Below, in pieces: positions 13,146 through 25,660 of a DNA stretch of 64,000 nucleotides. The number at the start of each line of letters is the position of its first letter. The first letter of the stretch is position 1. Origin of the DNA: Stomorhina lunata (Eukaryota > Arthropoda > Insecta > Diptera > Rhiniidae); NCBI GenBank assembly GCA_933228675.1, contig OW121742.1, forward strand, positions 108,938,940-109,002,939, given 5' to 3'. A program made the translations under genes and the position numbers. Under the pieces are notes generated by a model. The model was not told the origin of the DNA. It saw only the letters and a list, made by a program, of their open reading frames with translations, and made no database searches.

Positions 13146-16100
13146 TTCTATTGAAAAAATATAAAAATTTTTCTATACCAAAAATTTTATAACAAAAATT
13201 TTAATTTTTTTTAATGCAAATATTTCTGTAGAAAAAAATTTTACAAAGAAAAATTTTTCTAATGAAAATTTTTCTATAGAAAAATTTTTCTACTGAAAAT
13301 TTTTCTATAGAAAAATTTTTCTAATGAAAACTTTTCTATAGAAAAATTTTTCTAATGAAAACTTTTCTATAGAAAAATTTTTCTAATGAAAATTTTTCTA
13401 TAGAAAAATTTTTCTAATGAAAATTTTTCTATAGAAAAATTTTTCTAATGAAAATTTTTCTATAGAAAAATTTTTCTAATGAAAATTTTTCTATAGAATA
13501 ATTTTTCTAATGAAAATTTTTCTATAGAAAAATTTTTCTAATGAAAATTTTTCTATAGAAAAATTTTTCTAATGAAAATTTTTCTATAGAAAAATTTTTC
13601 TAATGAAAATTTTTCTATAGAAAAATTTTTCTAATGAAAATTTTTCTATAGAAAAATTTTTCTAATGAAAATTTTTTTCTAATGAAAATTTTTCTATAGA
13701 AAAATTTTTCTAAAGAAATTTTTTCTAGAGAAAAATTTTTCTAATGAAAATTTTTCTATAGAAAAATTTTTCTAATGAAAATTTTTCTATAGAAAAATTT
13801 TTCTAATGAAAATTTTTCTATAGAAAAATTTTTCTAATGAAAATTTTTCTATAGAAAAATTTTTCTAATGAAAATTTTTCTATAGAAAAATTTTTCTAAT
13901 GAAAATTTTTCTATAGAAAAATTTTTCTAATGAAAATTTTTCTATAGAAAAATTTTTCTAATGAAAATTTTTCTATAGAAAAATTTTTCTAATGAAAATT
14001 TTTCTATAGAAAAATTTTTCTAATGAAAATTTTTCTATAGAAAAATTTTTCTAATGAAAATTTTTCTATAGAAAAATTTTTCTAATGAAAATTTTTCTAT
14101 AGAAAAATTTTTCTAATGAAAATTTTTCTATAGAAAAATTTTTCTAATGAAAATTTTTCTATAGAAAAATTTTTCTAATGAAAATTTTTCTATAGAAAAA
14201 TTTTTCTAATGAAAATTTTTCTATAGAAAAATTTTTCTAATGAAAATTTTTCTATAGAAAAATTTTTCTAATGAAAATTTTTCTATAGAAAAATTTTTCT
14301 AATGAAAATTTTTCTATAGAAAAATTTTTCTAATGAAAATTTTTCTATAGAAAAATTTTTCTAATGAAAATTTTTCTATAGAAAAATTTTTCTAATGAAA
14401 ATTTTTCTATAGAAAAATTTTTCTAATGAAAATTTTTCTATAGAAAAATTTTTCTAATGAAAATTTTTCTATAGAAAAATTTTTCTAATGAAAATTTTTC
14501 TATAGAAAAATTTTTCTAATGAAAATTTTTCTATAGAAAAATTTTTCTAATGAAAATTTTTCTATAGAAAAAAATTTCTAATGAAAATTTTTCTATAGAA
14601 AAATTTTTCTAATGAAAATTTTTCTATAGAAAAATTTTTCTAATGAAAATTTTTCTATAGAAAAATTTTTCTAATGAAAATCTTTCTATAGAAAAAAATT
14701 TATAATGAATAATTTTTCTAATGAAAATTTTTATATAGAAAAATTTTTCTAATGAAAATTTTTCTATAGAAAAATTTTTCTAATGAAAATTTTTCTATAG
14801 AAAATTTTTTCGAATGAAAATTTTTCTATAGAAAAATTTTTCTAATGAAAATGTTTCTATAGAAAAATTTTTCTAATGAAAATTTTTCTATAGAAAAATT
14901 TTTCTAATGAAAATTTTTCTATAGAAAAATTTTTCTAATGAAAATTTTTCTATAGAAAAATTTTTCTAATGAAAATTTTTCTATAGAAAAATTTTTCTAA
15001 TGAAAATTTTTCTATAGAAAAATTTTTCTAATGAAAATTTTTCTATAGAAAAATTTTTCTAATGAAAATTTTTCTATAGAAAAATTTTTCTAATGAAAAT
15101 CTTTCTATAGAAAAAAATTTATAATGAATAATTTTTCTAATGAAAATTTTTCTATAGAAAAATTTTTCTAATGAAAATTTTTCTATAGAAAAAAATTTCT
15201 AATGAAAATTTTTCTTTAGAAAAAATTTTCTAATGAAAATTTTTCTTTAGCAAAAATTTTTTAATGAAAATTTTTCTATAGAAAAATTTTTTAATGAAAA
15301 TTTTTCTATAGAAAAATTTTTCTAATGAAAATTTTTCTATAGAAAAATTTTTCTAATGAAAATTTTTCTATAGAAAAATTTTTCTAATGAAAATTTTTCT
15401 ATAGAAAAATTTTTCTAATGAAAATTTTTCTATAGAAAAATTTTTCTAATGAAAATTTTTCTATAAAAAAATTTTTCTAATGAAAATTTTTCTATAGAAA
15501 AATTTTTGTAATGAAAATTTTTCTATAGAAAAATTTTTGTAATGAAAATTTTTCTATAGAAAAATTTTTGTAATGAAAATTTTTCTATAGAAAAATTTTT
15601 CTAATGAAAATTTTTCTATAGAAATAATTTTTCTATAGAAAAATTTTTCTAATGAAAATTTTTCTATAGAAAAATTTTTCTAATGAAAATTTTTCTATAG
15701 AAAAATTTTTGTAATGAAAATTTTTCTATAGAAAAATTTTTGTAATGAAAATTTTTCTATAGAAAAATTTTTGTAATGAAAATTTTTCTATAGAAAAATT
15801 CTTCTAATGAAAATTTTTCTATAGAAAAATTTTTCTAATGAAAATTTTTCTATAGAAAAATTTTTCGAATGAAAATTTTTCTATAGAAAAATTTTTGTAA
15901 TGAAAATTTTTCTATAGAAAAATTTTTCTAATGAAAATTTTTCTATAATAAAATTTTTCTAATGAAAATTTTTCTATAGAAAAATTTTTCTAATGAAAAT
16001 TTTTCTATAGAAAAATTTTTCTAATGAAAATTTTTCTATAGAAAAATTTTTCTAATGAAAATTTTTCTATAGAAAAATTTTTCTAATGAAAATTTTTCTA

Positions 16101-17320
16101 TAGAAAAATTTTTCTAATGAAAATTTTTCTATAGAAAAATTTTTCTAATGAAAATTTTTCTATAGAAAAATTTTTCTAATGAAAATTTTTCTATAGAAAA
16201 AATTTTCTAATGAAAATTTTTCTATAGAAAAATTTTTCTAATGAAGATTTTTCTATAGAAAAATTTTTCTAATGAAAATTTTTCTATAGAAAAATTTTTC
16301 TAATGAAAATTTTTCTATAGAAAAATTTTTCTAATGAAAATTTTTCTATAGAAAAATTTTTCTAATGAAAATTTTTCTATAGAAAAATTTTTCTAATGAA
16401 AATTTTTCTATAGAAAAATTTTTCTAATGAAAATTTTTCTATAGAAAAATTTTTCTAATGAAAATTTTTCTATAGAAAAATTTTTCTAATGAAAATTTTT
16501 CTATAGAAAAATTTTTCTAATGAAAATTTTTCTATAGAAAAATTTTTCTAATGAAAATTTTTCTATAGAAAAATTTTTCTAATGAAAATTTTTCTATAGA
16601 AAAATTTTTCTAATGAAAATTTTTCTATAGAAAAAATTTTCTAATGAAAATTTTTCTATAGAAAAATTTTTCTAATGAAGATTTTTCTATAGAAAAATTT
16701 TTCTAATGAAAATTTTTCTATAGAAAAATTTTTCTAATGAAAATTTTTCTATAGAAAAATTTTTCTAATGAAAATTTTTCTATAGAAAAATTTTTCTAAT
16801 GAAAATTTTTCTGTAGAAAAATTTTTCTAATGAAAATTTTTCTATAGAAAAATTTTTCGAATGAAAATTTTTCTATAGAAAAATTTTTCGAATGAAAATT
16901 TTTCTATAGAAAAATTTTTCGAATGAAAATTTTTCTATAGAAAAATTTTTCTAATGAAAATTTTTCTATAGAAAAATTTTTCTAATGAAAATTTTTCTAT
17001 AGAAAAATTTTTCTAATGAAAATTTTTCTATAGAAAAATTTTTCTAATGAAAATTTTTCTATAGAAAAATTTTTCTAATGAAAATTTTTCTATAGAAAAA
17101 ATTTTCTAATGAAAATTTTTCTATAGAAAAAATTTTGTAATGAAAATTTTTCTATAGAAAAATTTTTCTAATGAAGATTTTTCTATAGAAAAATTTTTCT
17201 AATGAAAATTTTTCTTTAGAAAAATTTTTCTAATGAAAATTTTTCTATAGAAAAATTTTTCTTATCAAAATTTTTCTATAGAAAAATTTTTCTAATGAAA
17301 ATTTTTCTATAGAAAAATGA
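13146..17320 (+). repeat. 31-bp satellite array (CTAATG subtype)
   Basis: Unit CTATAG-A5-T5-CTAATG-A4-T5, 31 bp (CTAATG at 13741 and 13772). It is made of two related half-units of 15 and 16 bp that differ in the hexamer CTATAG or CTAATG. Marked variants recur at whole multiples of 31 bp: the GAAGAT variant at 16241, 16675 and 17171 (434 and 496 bp apart), showing block-wise amplification. A rarer variant with TCTTTCTATAG recurs at 14681 and 15100. Confidence 0.95.
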
Positions 17321-18545
17321 AAAATAATGAAATTTTAAAATTTTTTCAATTCTATCTATAAAAGATTTACCGATTTTTCTCCAATTCTTACAAGTATGTC
17401 AATAACTATGTCTAAACGCTGTTAGTGCTGACTTTTACTATAATATAAAATTTTTATTGGCTTTGAATATGCAATTATGGCCTCAAAGCCAAGAAGTCTG
17501 ACCAAAAGAAAATTTTCTTTTTTTATTTTTAACATTTATAACTTGAAACCCGTAAACAAATGAATAAGTAAATAAATAAATAAAATATTTTCTAAAGTGG
17601 TTTTGGATGTATGAACATTTTTCTAAGTTAGAAAAATAAAAAAAAATTATATTCGAACATAATTAGCACAAATACGAAAGTTAGAAGTAATCAAAAGAAA
17701 GAAAGAAGCCTTATTAGTAAATAACAAAAAAGTGAGTAATTAAAGGCTGTAAAAGGAGCTACAGCGGCCAGGAATGACCCACATAATTTTTGAGTTTAAA
17801 TATACCTTGATTTATTTTTTATGTAGATTTTTTGTAGATAAAGGTAAATATAGATTTTGAGAATTTTTTAAAAATTTTAGTTAATTACCTATAAAGAAAC
17901 ATTTTCCTCTTAACGTTTGGCTATATTTTGCACTTTCAAAAGAGGATTTTTTAAACTTTTTTTTTGTTGTATTCCAAAATGTCAGAAATTTTTCCTGTCT
18001 CATTATGGGTATAAAAGTATTTGCACACATATGCATCTATACATCCACATGCTGCCATAGCACTTTTAGCCAAGTTAATTAGACGACTTTGTATACAGTT
18101 ACTTTATGTACGAGCTAAATTATGGCAGAATGTCATACAAAAGTTTTGAATTTCATACTCTTTGCCTGAGTTGAGGGTCATTAAATTTATAAATTATATT
18201 GCAAAAATATTTGCTGCATAATCCTTTAAAGCTTTAAGTAGCTTTCGGCTTGGAATGCTTTTGGAAGTTATTATTTTTCCAACTCATTATCAAAAATGCC
18301 TAATAGCTGAGTATTATTTTTATTGATTAAATAAAATTCTAATAATTAAGATAAAAATTGTTTAAATGCCTTCATTAATGCTGATAAATTGTGTGTTAAC
18401 GTATCTATATCTTGGAGGGAAGGGAGGGACCACAAACCAAAACTGATTAACATACTAATTAGTTAATTATTAAATTTATATATTTAGAAATATATTTAGA
18501 AGGTGGGCGAAAAAAGGCAGACTAAAACGAGGGTTGAAAACAAAG
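17321..18545. other. non-repetitive AT-rich stretch
   Basis: Between a 31-bp array and a 12-bp array. No open frame worth calling and no obvious tandem structure beyond AATA runs near 17560. Short GC-richer patches at 17755-17780 and 18415-18435 are not recognisable. Confidence 0.6.
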
Positions 18546-21500
18546 TCAGGTGTATACTCGATTAGAATCGACTATAAACTCGACTATATACTAGAATATA
18601 GTCTTGCCTAAAGACTCGACTATAGACCCGACTACAAACTCGACAATGAAATCGATTATAGGCCCGACTATATAATCGAATATAGGCTCGACTATAACCT
18701 CTTCTAAGTACTTTGTTCTCGACTATAGGCTCGAATATATACGCAACTATATATTCTACTACAGACTCGACTTAAGATTCCAGTATACAGAATAAAAACC
18801 CTACTATATACTCGACAATATACTCGAATATATACTCTACTATATTCTCGACTAAATACTCGACTATATACTCGACTATATACTCGACTATATACCCGAC
18901 TATATACTCGACTATAAACTCGACTATATACAAGAATCTAGGCTCGACTGTAAACTCGACTATAGATTCCAATATATAGACTATAGACTCGATTTAAGAT
19001 TCTACTATATACTCGACTACTGCCACTACTAAAGACTCGATTTATACTCGATTATAGGCTCGACTATATACTCGACTAGCACCTCGACTACATACTCGAC
19101 CACAGGCTAGACTATAAACTCTACTTTTGACTCGCCTATATACTCTACTATAGACTCGACTATATACTCGATTATAGGCTCGACTATACAATCGACTATA
19201 CACTTGACTATATACTTGACTAAAAACCTCGACGAAATACTTGATTACAGACTTGAATATATACTCGACTATATACTCGACGAAAACCTCGACTATGTAC
19301 TCGACTAAACATTCGACTAAAAAATCTACTAAAAATATACTACACTATATACCCGACTATAGACTCGACTATGTATTCGACTATAGACTCTGCTACAACC
19401 TCGACTAAATACTCGACTAAAGGGTCGTCTATATGCTCGATTATAAACTCGACTATAGACTCGGCTATAACATCTACTATATACACTACTATATGCACGA
19501 CTATATACTCGAATAGAACCTCTCGACTACATTCTCGACTTTATACACGATTATATGCTCTTCTATATACTCGACTATATACTCGATTAGAGGCTCGACT
19601 ATATTCTAGAATATATACTCGACTATAGACTCGACTATATATTAACTATATGTTTTACTATATACTCGACTTTAGACTAGGCTGTATACTCGACTCTATA
19701 CTCGACTATAGACTCGACTAAATTCTCGAGAATATACTCGACTATAGACTCAACTATACTCTCGAGTATATATTCGACTATATACTCGACTATAGACTCG
19801 ACTTTGTACTTGACTATAGACCCGATTATACTCGACTATATACTAGACTATAGACATGACTTTATATTCATCTATATATTGGACTATTGACTCGACAGTA
19901 GACTCGAATATATACTCGACAATAGACTCGTATATATAATCGACTATACACTCGACTATTTACTCGACCATATACTATAGACGCGACTATAAACTCGACT
20001 ATATATTTGACTATTGACTCCACTATACACTCGACTATAGATTCGACTATAGACTCGAATATATTCTCGACAATAGACTCAAATATATACTCGACTATAC
20101 ACTCGGCTATAGGCTCGATTAAATACTCGACTAAATACTCGCCTATAGAATCGACTATAGACTCGACTATAGACTCGAATGTATCTTCGACAATAAACTC
20201 GAATATATACTAGACTTGACTACATACTTGACTATAGACTCGACAAAATACTCGACTATATACTCGGCTATATACTCGACTAAATACTCGACTATATACT
20301 TGATTATAGACTCGACTATAGACTCAAATATATACTCTACAATAGACTCGAATATATACTCGACTATAGACTCGACTATATATTAACTACATATTCTACT
20401 ATATACTCGTCTTTTGACTAGGCTATATCCCTGACTATAGACTCGACTAAATTCTCGAGAATATACTCGACTATAGACTTAACTATACTCTCGACTATAT
20501 ATTCGACTATATACTCGACTATAGACTCGACTTTATACTTGACTATAGAACCGATTATACTCGACTATATACTAGACTATAGACGCGACTTTATACTCAT
20601 ATATTGACTCAACTATAGACTCGAATATATACTCGACAATAGACTCGAATATATCATCAACTATACACTCGACTATTTACTCGACTATATACTAGACTAC
20701 AGACGCGACTATATATTCGACTATTGACTCCACTATACACTCGACTATAGATTCGACTATAGAGTCGAATATATACTCGACAAAAGACTTTAATATATAC
20801 TCGACTACACACTCGGTTATAGGCTCGATTAAATACTCGACTAAATACTCGACTAAATACTCGACTATAGAATCGACTATAGACTCGAATGTATATTCGA
20901 CAATAAACTCGAATATACATATACTAGACTTGACTACATACTTGACTATAGACTCGACGAAATACTCGACTATATACTCGGCTATATACTCGACTAAATA
21001 CTCGACTATATACTTGATTATAGACTCGACTACAGACTCAAATATATACTCTGCAATAGACTCGAATACATACTCGACTATAGACTCGACTATATATTAG
21101 CTATATATTCTACTATATACTCGTCTTTAGACTAGGCTGTATCTCTGACTATAGACTCGACTAAATACTCGAGAATATACTCGACTATAGACTTAACTAT
21201 ACTCTCGACTATATATTCGACTATATACTCGACTATAGACTCGACTTTTTACTTGACTATAGACCCGATTATACTTGACTATATACTAGACTATAGACGC
21301 GAATTTATACTAATATATTCTACTATTGGCTCGACTATAGACTCGAATTAATACTCGACAATATAATCGATAATATAATTGGCTATACACTCGACTATTT
21401 ACTCGACTATATATTCGACTCTTGACTCCACTATACACTCGACTATAGATTCGACTATAGACACGAATATATACTCGACAATAGACTCGAATATATACTC

Positions 21501-21800
21501 GACTATACACTCGACTATAGACTCGACTAAATACTCGACGAAGTACTCGATTATAGAATCGACTATAGACTCGAATGTATATTCGACAATAAACTCGAAT
21601 ATATACTAGACTTGACTACATACTTTACTATAGACTTGACGAAATACTCGACTATATACTCGACTATATACTCGACTATATACTCGACTATATACTCGAC
21701 TATAGACTCGAATATATACTCGACAATAGACTCGAATATATACTTGACTATGTACTTAAATATATACCAAATCATAAACTTGACTTTAGACTTATTTATC
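18546..21800 (+). repeat. 12-bp satellite (CTCGACTATAGA) array 2 with higher-order copies
   Basis: Same 12-bp family and orientation as 12581-13145. The part from about 19630 is organised in larger units: a rare junction sequence (ACTATATATTAAC and relatives, then a one-off ACTAGGCT and TCTCGAGAATAT) recurs at 19641, 20382 and about 21096, spacing about 741 and 714 bp. The open frames on both strands here (66-87 codons) are repeat translations. Confidence 0.93.
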
Positions 21801-22670
21801 GGCCATTAACTCGATTTTTTACTCCCTACTTAACTTTCTGTTTATTATCGCCTTAAAAATACCTTTTTATCTTCGTTTTTAGCCTCTAATTGATTTTTGT
21901 TGCTGCCATTTAAAATCTTAAGATTATTATCTATTTCTATGTTTTTACAACTAATTAAAAAAAATAAATTGTTAAAGTTTGTTTTTTGTTCCAACCAAGT
22001 CCTAACAAGATACGGAATCTAAAAGAGTTAAAAACCACTAACAAAATCTTTGAAGCAGAAAACGTTTTAATTTTTTTTTTACTACATGTTACAAGTTGGC
22101 CAAACAATAATTAAGTTTTTTTATAATTAATAACTAAAAGTCTTTTTTAACTATTTTAAGCTCAATTAAATATCAACCAAAAGATTGTTAAAAAACTTTT
22201 TGCAAATTAATGAAAAAGAAAAAAGATATTTAGAGACAAAATCATTAGCAAATTATAACTTTGTGACAAAATTATGACTTTGAGCCATAAAATGTTTAAA
22301 ATCCATTCATTTAACTCGAAAAGACTCCAAGTGAAGTGTTGATAAAAAAGAACTGGCTAAAGATATTTGAAAACATTTCAAATAACACAGCTCAGAAAAC
22401 AACTTTAAATCAACATTAAATCAACACCCATATAAAGTCTTTATTAAGACATTAATTGTCTCTTTCAAGTCAATAAAATGTTTTTGTTTATTTACTCTTA
22501 AATTATTAGATTTTTTGCTTAAATAATTGACGTTTTTTGTGTTTTTTTGTTTAACACAAAAATTATTACTATTTTCTAATATTTTGAAATTATTAATGAA
22601 AAATTGATATTATAATGCTTAATAGAGCTTTTACATGAAAACCTTAAGAAATTTTTAAATTAAATGTGCA
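21801..22670. other. non-repetitive spacer between inverted 12-bp arrays
   Basis: AT-rich, no tandem repeat and no credible open frame. It separates the CTCGAC-oriented array on the left from the GTCGAG-oriented array on the right. Confidence 0.65.
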
Positions 22671-24320
22671 GACAAGCCTATAGTCGAGTACATAGTCAAA
22701 TATAAATTCGAGTATATAGTCAAGTATATAGCTAAGCATATAAGTAGTCGAGTATATAGTCCAGTCTAAAGTCGATTCTATAGTAGAGTCCATACTCGAG
22801 TGTATAGTCGAGAGTATAGTCGAGTATATATTCAAATCTATAGTCGAGTCTATAGACGAGTCTTTAGTCGAGTATCTAGTCGAGTCCATAGTCGAGTATT
22901 TAGTCGAGTCTATAGTCGAGTATATAGTCGAGTATATAGTCGAGTATATAGTCGAGTCTATATTCGAGTATATAGTCGAGTCCACAGTCGAGTATAGAGT
23001 CGAGTCTATAGTCGAGTATATAGTCGAGTCTATATTCGAGTATATAGTCGAGTCTATAGTCGATTATAAAGTCGTGTCTATAGTCAAGTCTTTAGTCGAG
23101 TATATAGTCGAGTCTATAGTCGAGTATATAGTCGAGTCCATAGTCGAGTATGGAGTCGAGTCTATAGGCGAGTATTTAGTCGAGTCTATAGTCGAGTATA
23201 TAGTCGAGTCTATAGTAGAGTATATAGTCGAGTATATAGTCGAGTATATAGTCGAGTATATTGTGGAGTATATAGTCGGGTCTTTAATCGAATATATAGT
23301 CGAGTCCACAGTCGAGTATATAGTCGAGTCTATAGGCGAGTATATAGTCGAGTCTATAGTCGAGTATATAGTCGAGTCTATAGTCGATTATAAAGTCGTG
23401 GGTATAGTCAAGTCTTTAATCGAGTATATAGTCGAGTCTATAGTCGAGTATATAGTCGAATCCATAGTCGAGTATAGAGTCGGGTATATAGGCGAGTATT
23501 TAGTCGAGTCTATAGTCGAGTATATAGTCGAGTCTATAGTCGAGTGTATAGTCGAGTATATAGTCGAGTATATAGTCGAGTCTATATTCGAGTATATAGT
23601 CGAGTCCACAGTCGAGTATAGAGTCGAGTCTATAGGCGAGTATATACTATATACTCGAGTCTATAGGCGAGTATATAGTCGAGTCTATAGTCGATTATAA
23701 AGTCGTGTCTATAGTCAAGTCTTTAGTCGAGTATATAGTCGAGTCTATAGTCGAGTATATAGTCGAGTCCATAGTCGAGTATAGAGTCGAGTCTATAGGC
23801 GAGTATTTACTCTAGTCTATAGTCGAGTATATAGTCGAGTCTATTGTCGATTATAAAGTCGTGGGTTTAGTCGAGTATATAGTCGAGTCTATTGTCGAGT
23901 ATATAGTCGAGTCTATAGTAGAGTACATAGTTGAGTCTATAGTCGAGAATATAATCGAGAATATAGTTATGTATATATTCGAGTCTATAGTCGAGTATAT
24001 AGTCAAGTATTATTTGATAATAGTATAATTTAAAATTTAGTTCAGAATGGAGGGTATAGTCGAGTGTATAGTGGAGTCTATAGAAGAGTATATAGTCAAG
24101 GATATAGTAGAGTATATACTAGAGTCTATAGTAGGGTATATAGTCAAGTTCATAGTAGAGGGTATTGTCGAGTGTATAGACGAGTCTATAGTAGAGTAAA
24201 TAGTCGATTCTATAGTAGAGTACATAGTCGAGCCTCTATCGAGTCTATAGTCTAGGTTATAGTCGTGTAGACGGTCGTGTATTTTGTCGAGTATATAGTC
24301 GAGTGTATAGTGGAGCAGAT
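22671..24320 (-). repeat. 12-bp satellite array 3, inverted orientation
   Basis: Reads TATAGTCGAGTA / TATAGTCGAGTC on the plus strand, the reverse complement of arrays 1 and 2. Includes a small local inversion near 23643-23660 where TATACTATATACTCGAG appears. The 208-codon plus-strand frame at 23074-23700 (Val-Glu-Tyr-Ile repeats) exists because a 12-bp unit without a stop in two of the three frames stays open; it is not called as a gene. Confidence 0.94.
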
Positions 24321-25660
24321 TGTTATTTTTTATGTGATCGACTGACATCTTTTCGTTTTATGACTGAAACCAATTTTTTCTAAATATCTCTTTTAAATTG
24401 GGTGTTTTGTCAAACATTTTTATTTTGTTTGCCCTCATTTTCAGTTTTTTGTTCTACATTTAGATAATAGTTCCATTTCCTGTTCGAGTTAAGGCTAATG
24501 GATGCTGGGCTTTTTGATCAAAAGCAGTTGAATATCTCTTAAGTAGAACCTGGTTAAACTAACAAATAATATAAAGACTTCAGAAACGATTCGCTAATGA
24601 AATATGAGATATTCTAAAAAAATATCAAATTAAAGTTTATGAGGGCGATTTTGATGATAACAAGATAGAAATGATTCTAAGAATCAAAAAAACTGGTTCC
24701 AAAAGATGTGAAATAAAATCTAGTTATATAAGAAGGAGGAATTTTTAAATTAAGTTTTTGTTTGGGTAAAAATTGTGGATATAAATTGTTCAGTTTCTAG
24801 CAAATGATCTAATGAAATCTAATTTATTTTTCAAACAAAACGTTTAATTGTTTGTTTAAAATAGAATTTTATCATAGAAGAAAAAAATTGTCTAATAATA
24901 AAAGGCGGCTTTTTACTTTTTGTGACGGTTTTGTTTTTTCTTCAACTCAAAGTAATTACTCTCGAGGTTTAATTTTTTGTTTGTAAGACAATAAAATACA
25001 ATTTCTTACTGTTTGTTTGTACAAGTTTTTTATTGATTGGCTATTTAAAGTTTGTGTTTTTTTTTTCTTCACACAACTTGATCTTGTTTGATCTTTTATT
25101 ATCATTTAAATTTTTTTCAAAAAATTTTTTTCTCATTTTTTTCACATTTTTTTCCTTTTTAACAATTTTTTGTTTAGACACGAGTTTTTGTTTTTTTCTA
25201 TATATTTCAAAAAGTTGCGTGTTGGGGCATAATTTGATTTTTTTATTTGGGCGCTCACCTTTTTTACTAAAATTTATGTTTATTACATTTTTGATCTGCA
25301 TCAGTGTTTACAAGATCAAATGGGTTAACGCAACCGACTTCTGTTTGTGGCGAATAAGAAATAAATTTTATTTATGGCTTTTGAGGTTTTTCTTTGTCTT
25401 AAATATTTGTTGATCTTTAGTTAAACATAAATATATTGTAGAGAACTCTTTTTTGAAGGGATAATGCCGCTTCTTAAATCATTCGTTTGTCTTTCTTTTT
25501 GTGTATCTTCAAGTTTTCTTAGATTTATTACATTTTAATTACTTAAATTTTTGTTTAATCGTTTGAAAAGGCAATCTAATTTTTTCTAATTTGTTTTCAT
25601 TGCAGGTATGTAATTAAATATATCAAAAATCGTAGAAAAAGAGGTAAGTAATAGAATATA
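24321..25660. other. non-repetitive AT-rich stretch with a splice-like motif
   Basis: T-rich on the plus strand (25050-25200). The overlapping open frames 25033-25413 (plus) and 25041-25301 (minus) are Phe/Leu- and Lys/Asn-rich translations of homopolymer runs and are not called. The notable element is the splice-like motif at 25576-25611, listed separately. Confidence 0.65.
25576..25611 (+). promoter_or_regulatory. candidate recursive (zero-length exon) splice site
   Basis: In order: two CTAAT motifs (25576-25580 and 25586-25590), which match the fly branch-point consensus, a T/C-rich tract, then TTGCAG|GTATGT with the junction between 25605 and 25606. A strong 3' splice site directly abuts a 5' splice site, the layout of ratchet points used to remove very long fly introns in steps. 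This is a sequence match only; no exons of a host gene were recognised in the window. Confidence 0.45.

Noticed and set aside
23074..23700. 208-codon Val-Glu-Tyr-Ile repeat protein
   Set aside because: The 12-bp TATAGTCGAG unit is open in two of three frames. There is no non-repeat domain, and it ends where the array changes phase.
25033..25413. 126-codon Phe-rich frame that could be a small membrane protein
   Set aside because: Composition follows T homopolymers, the opposite strand is also open, and no start context or homologous domain is visible.
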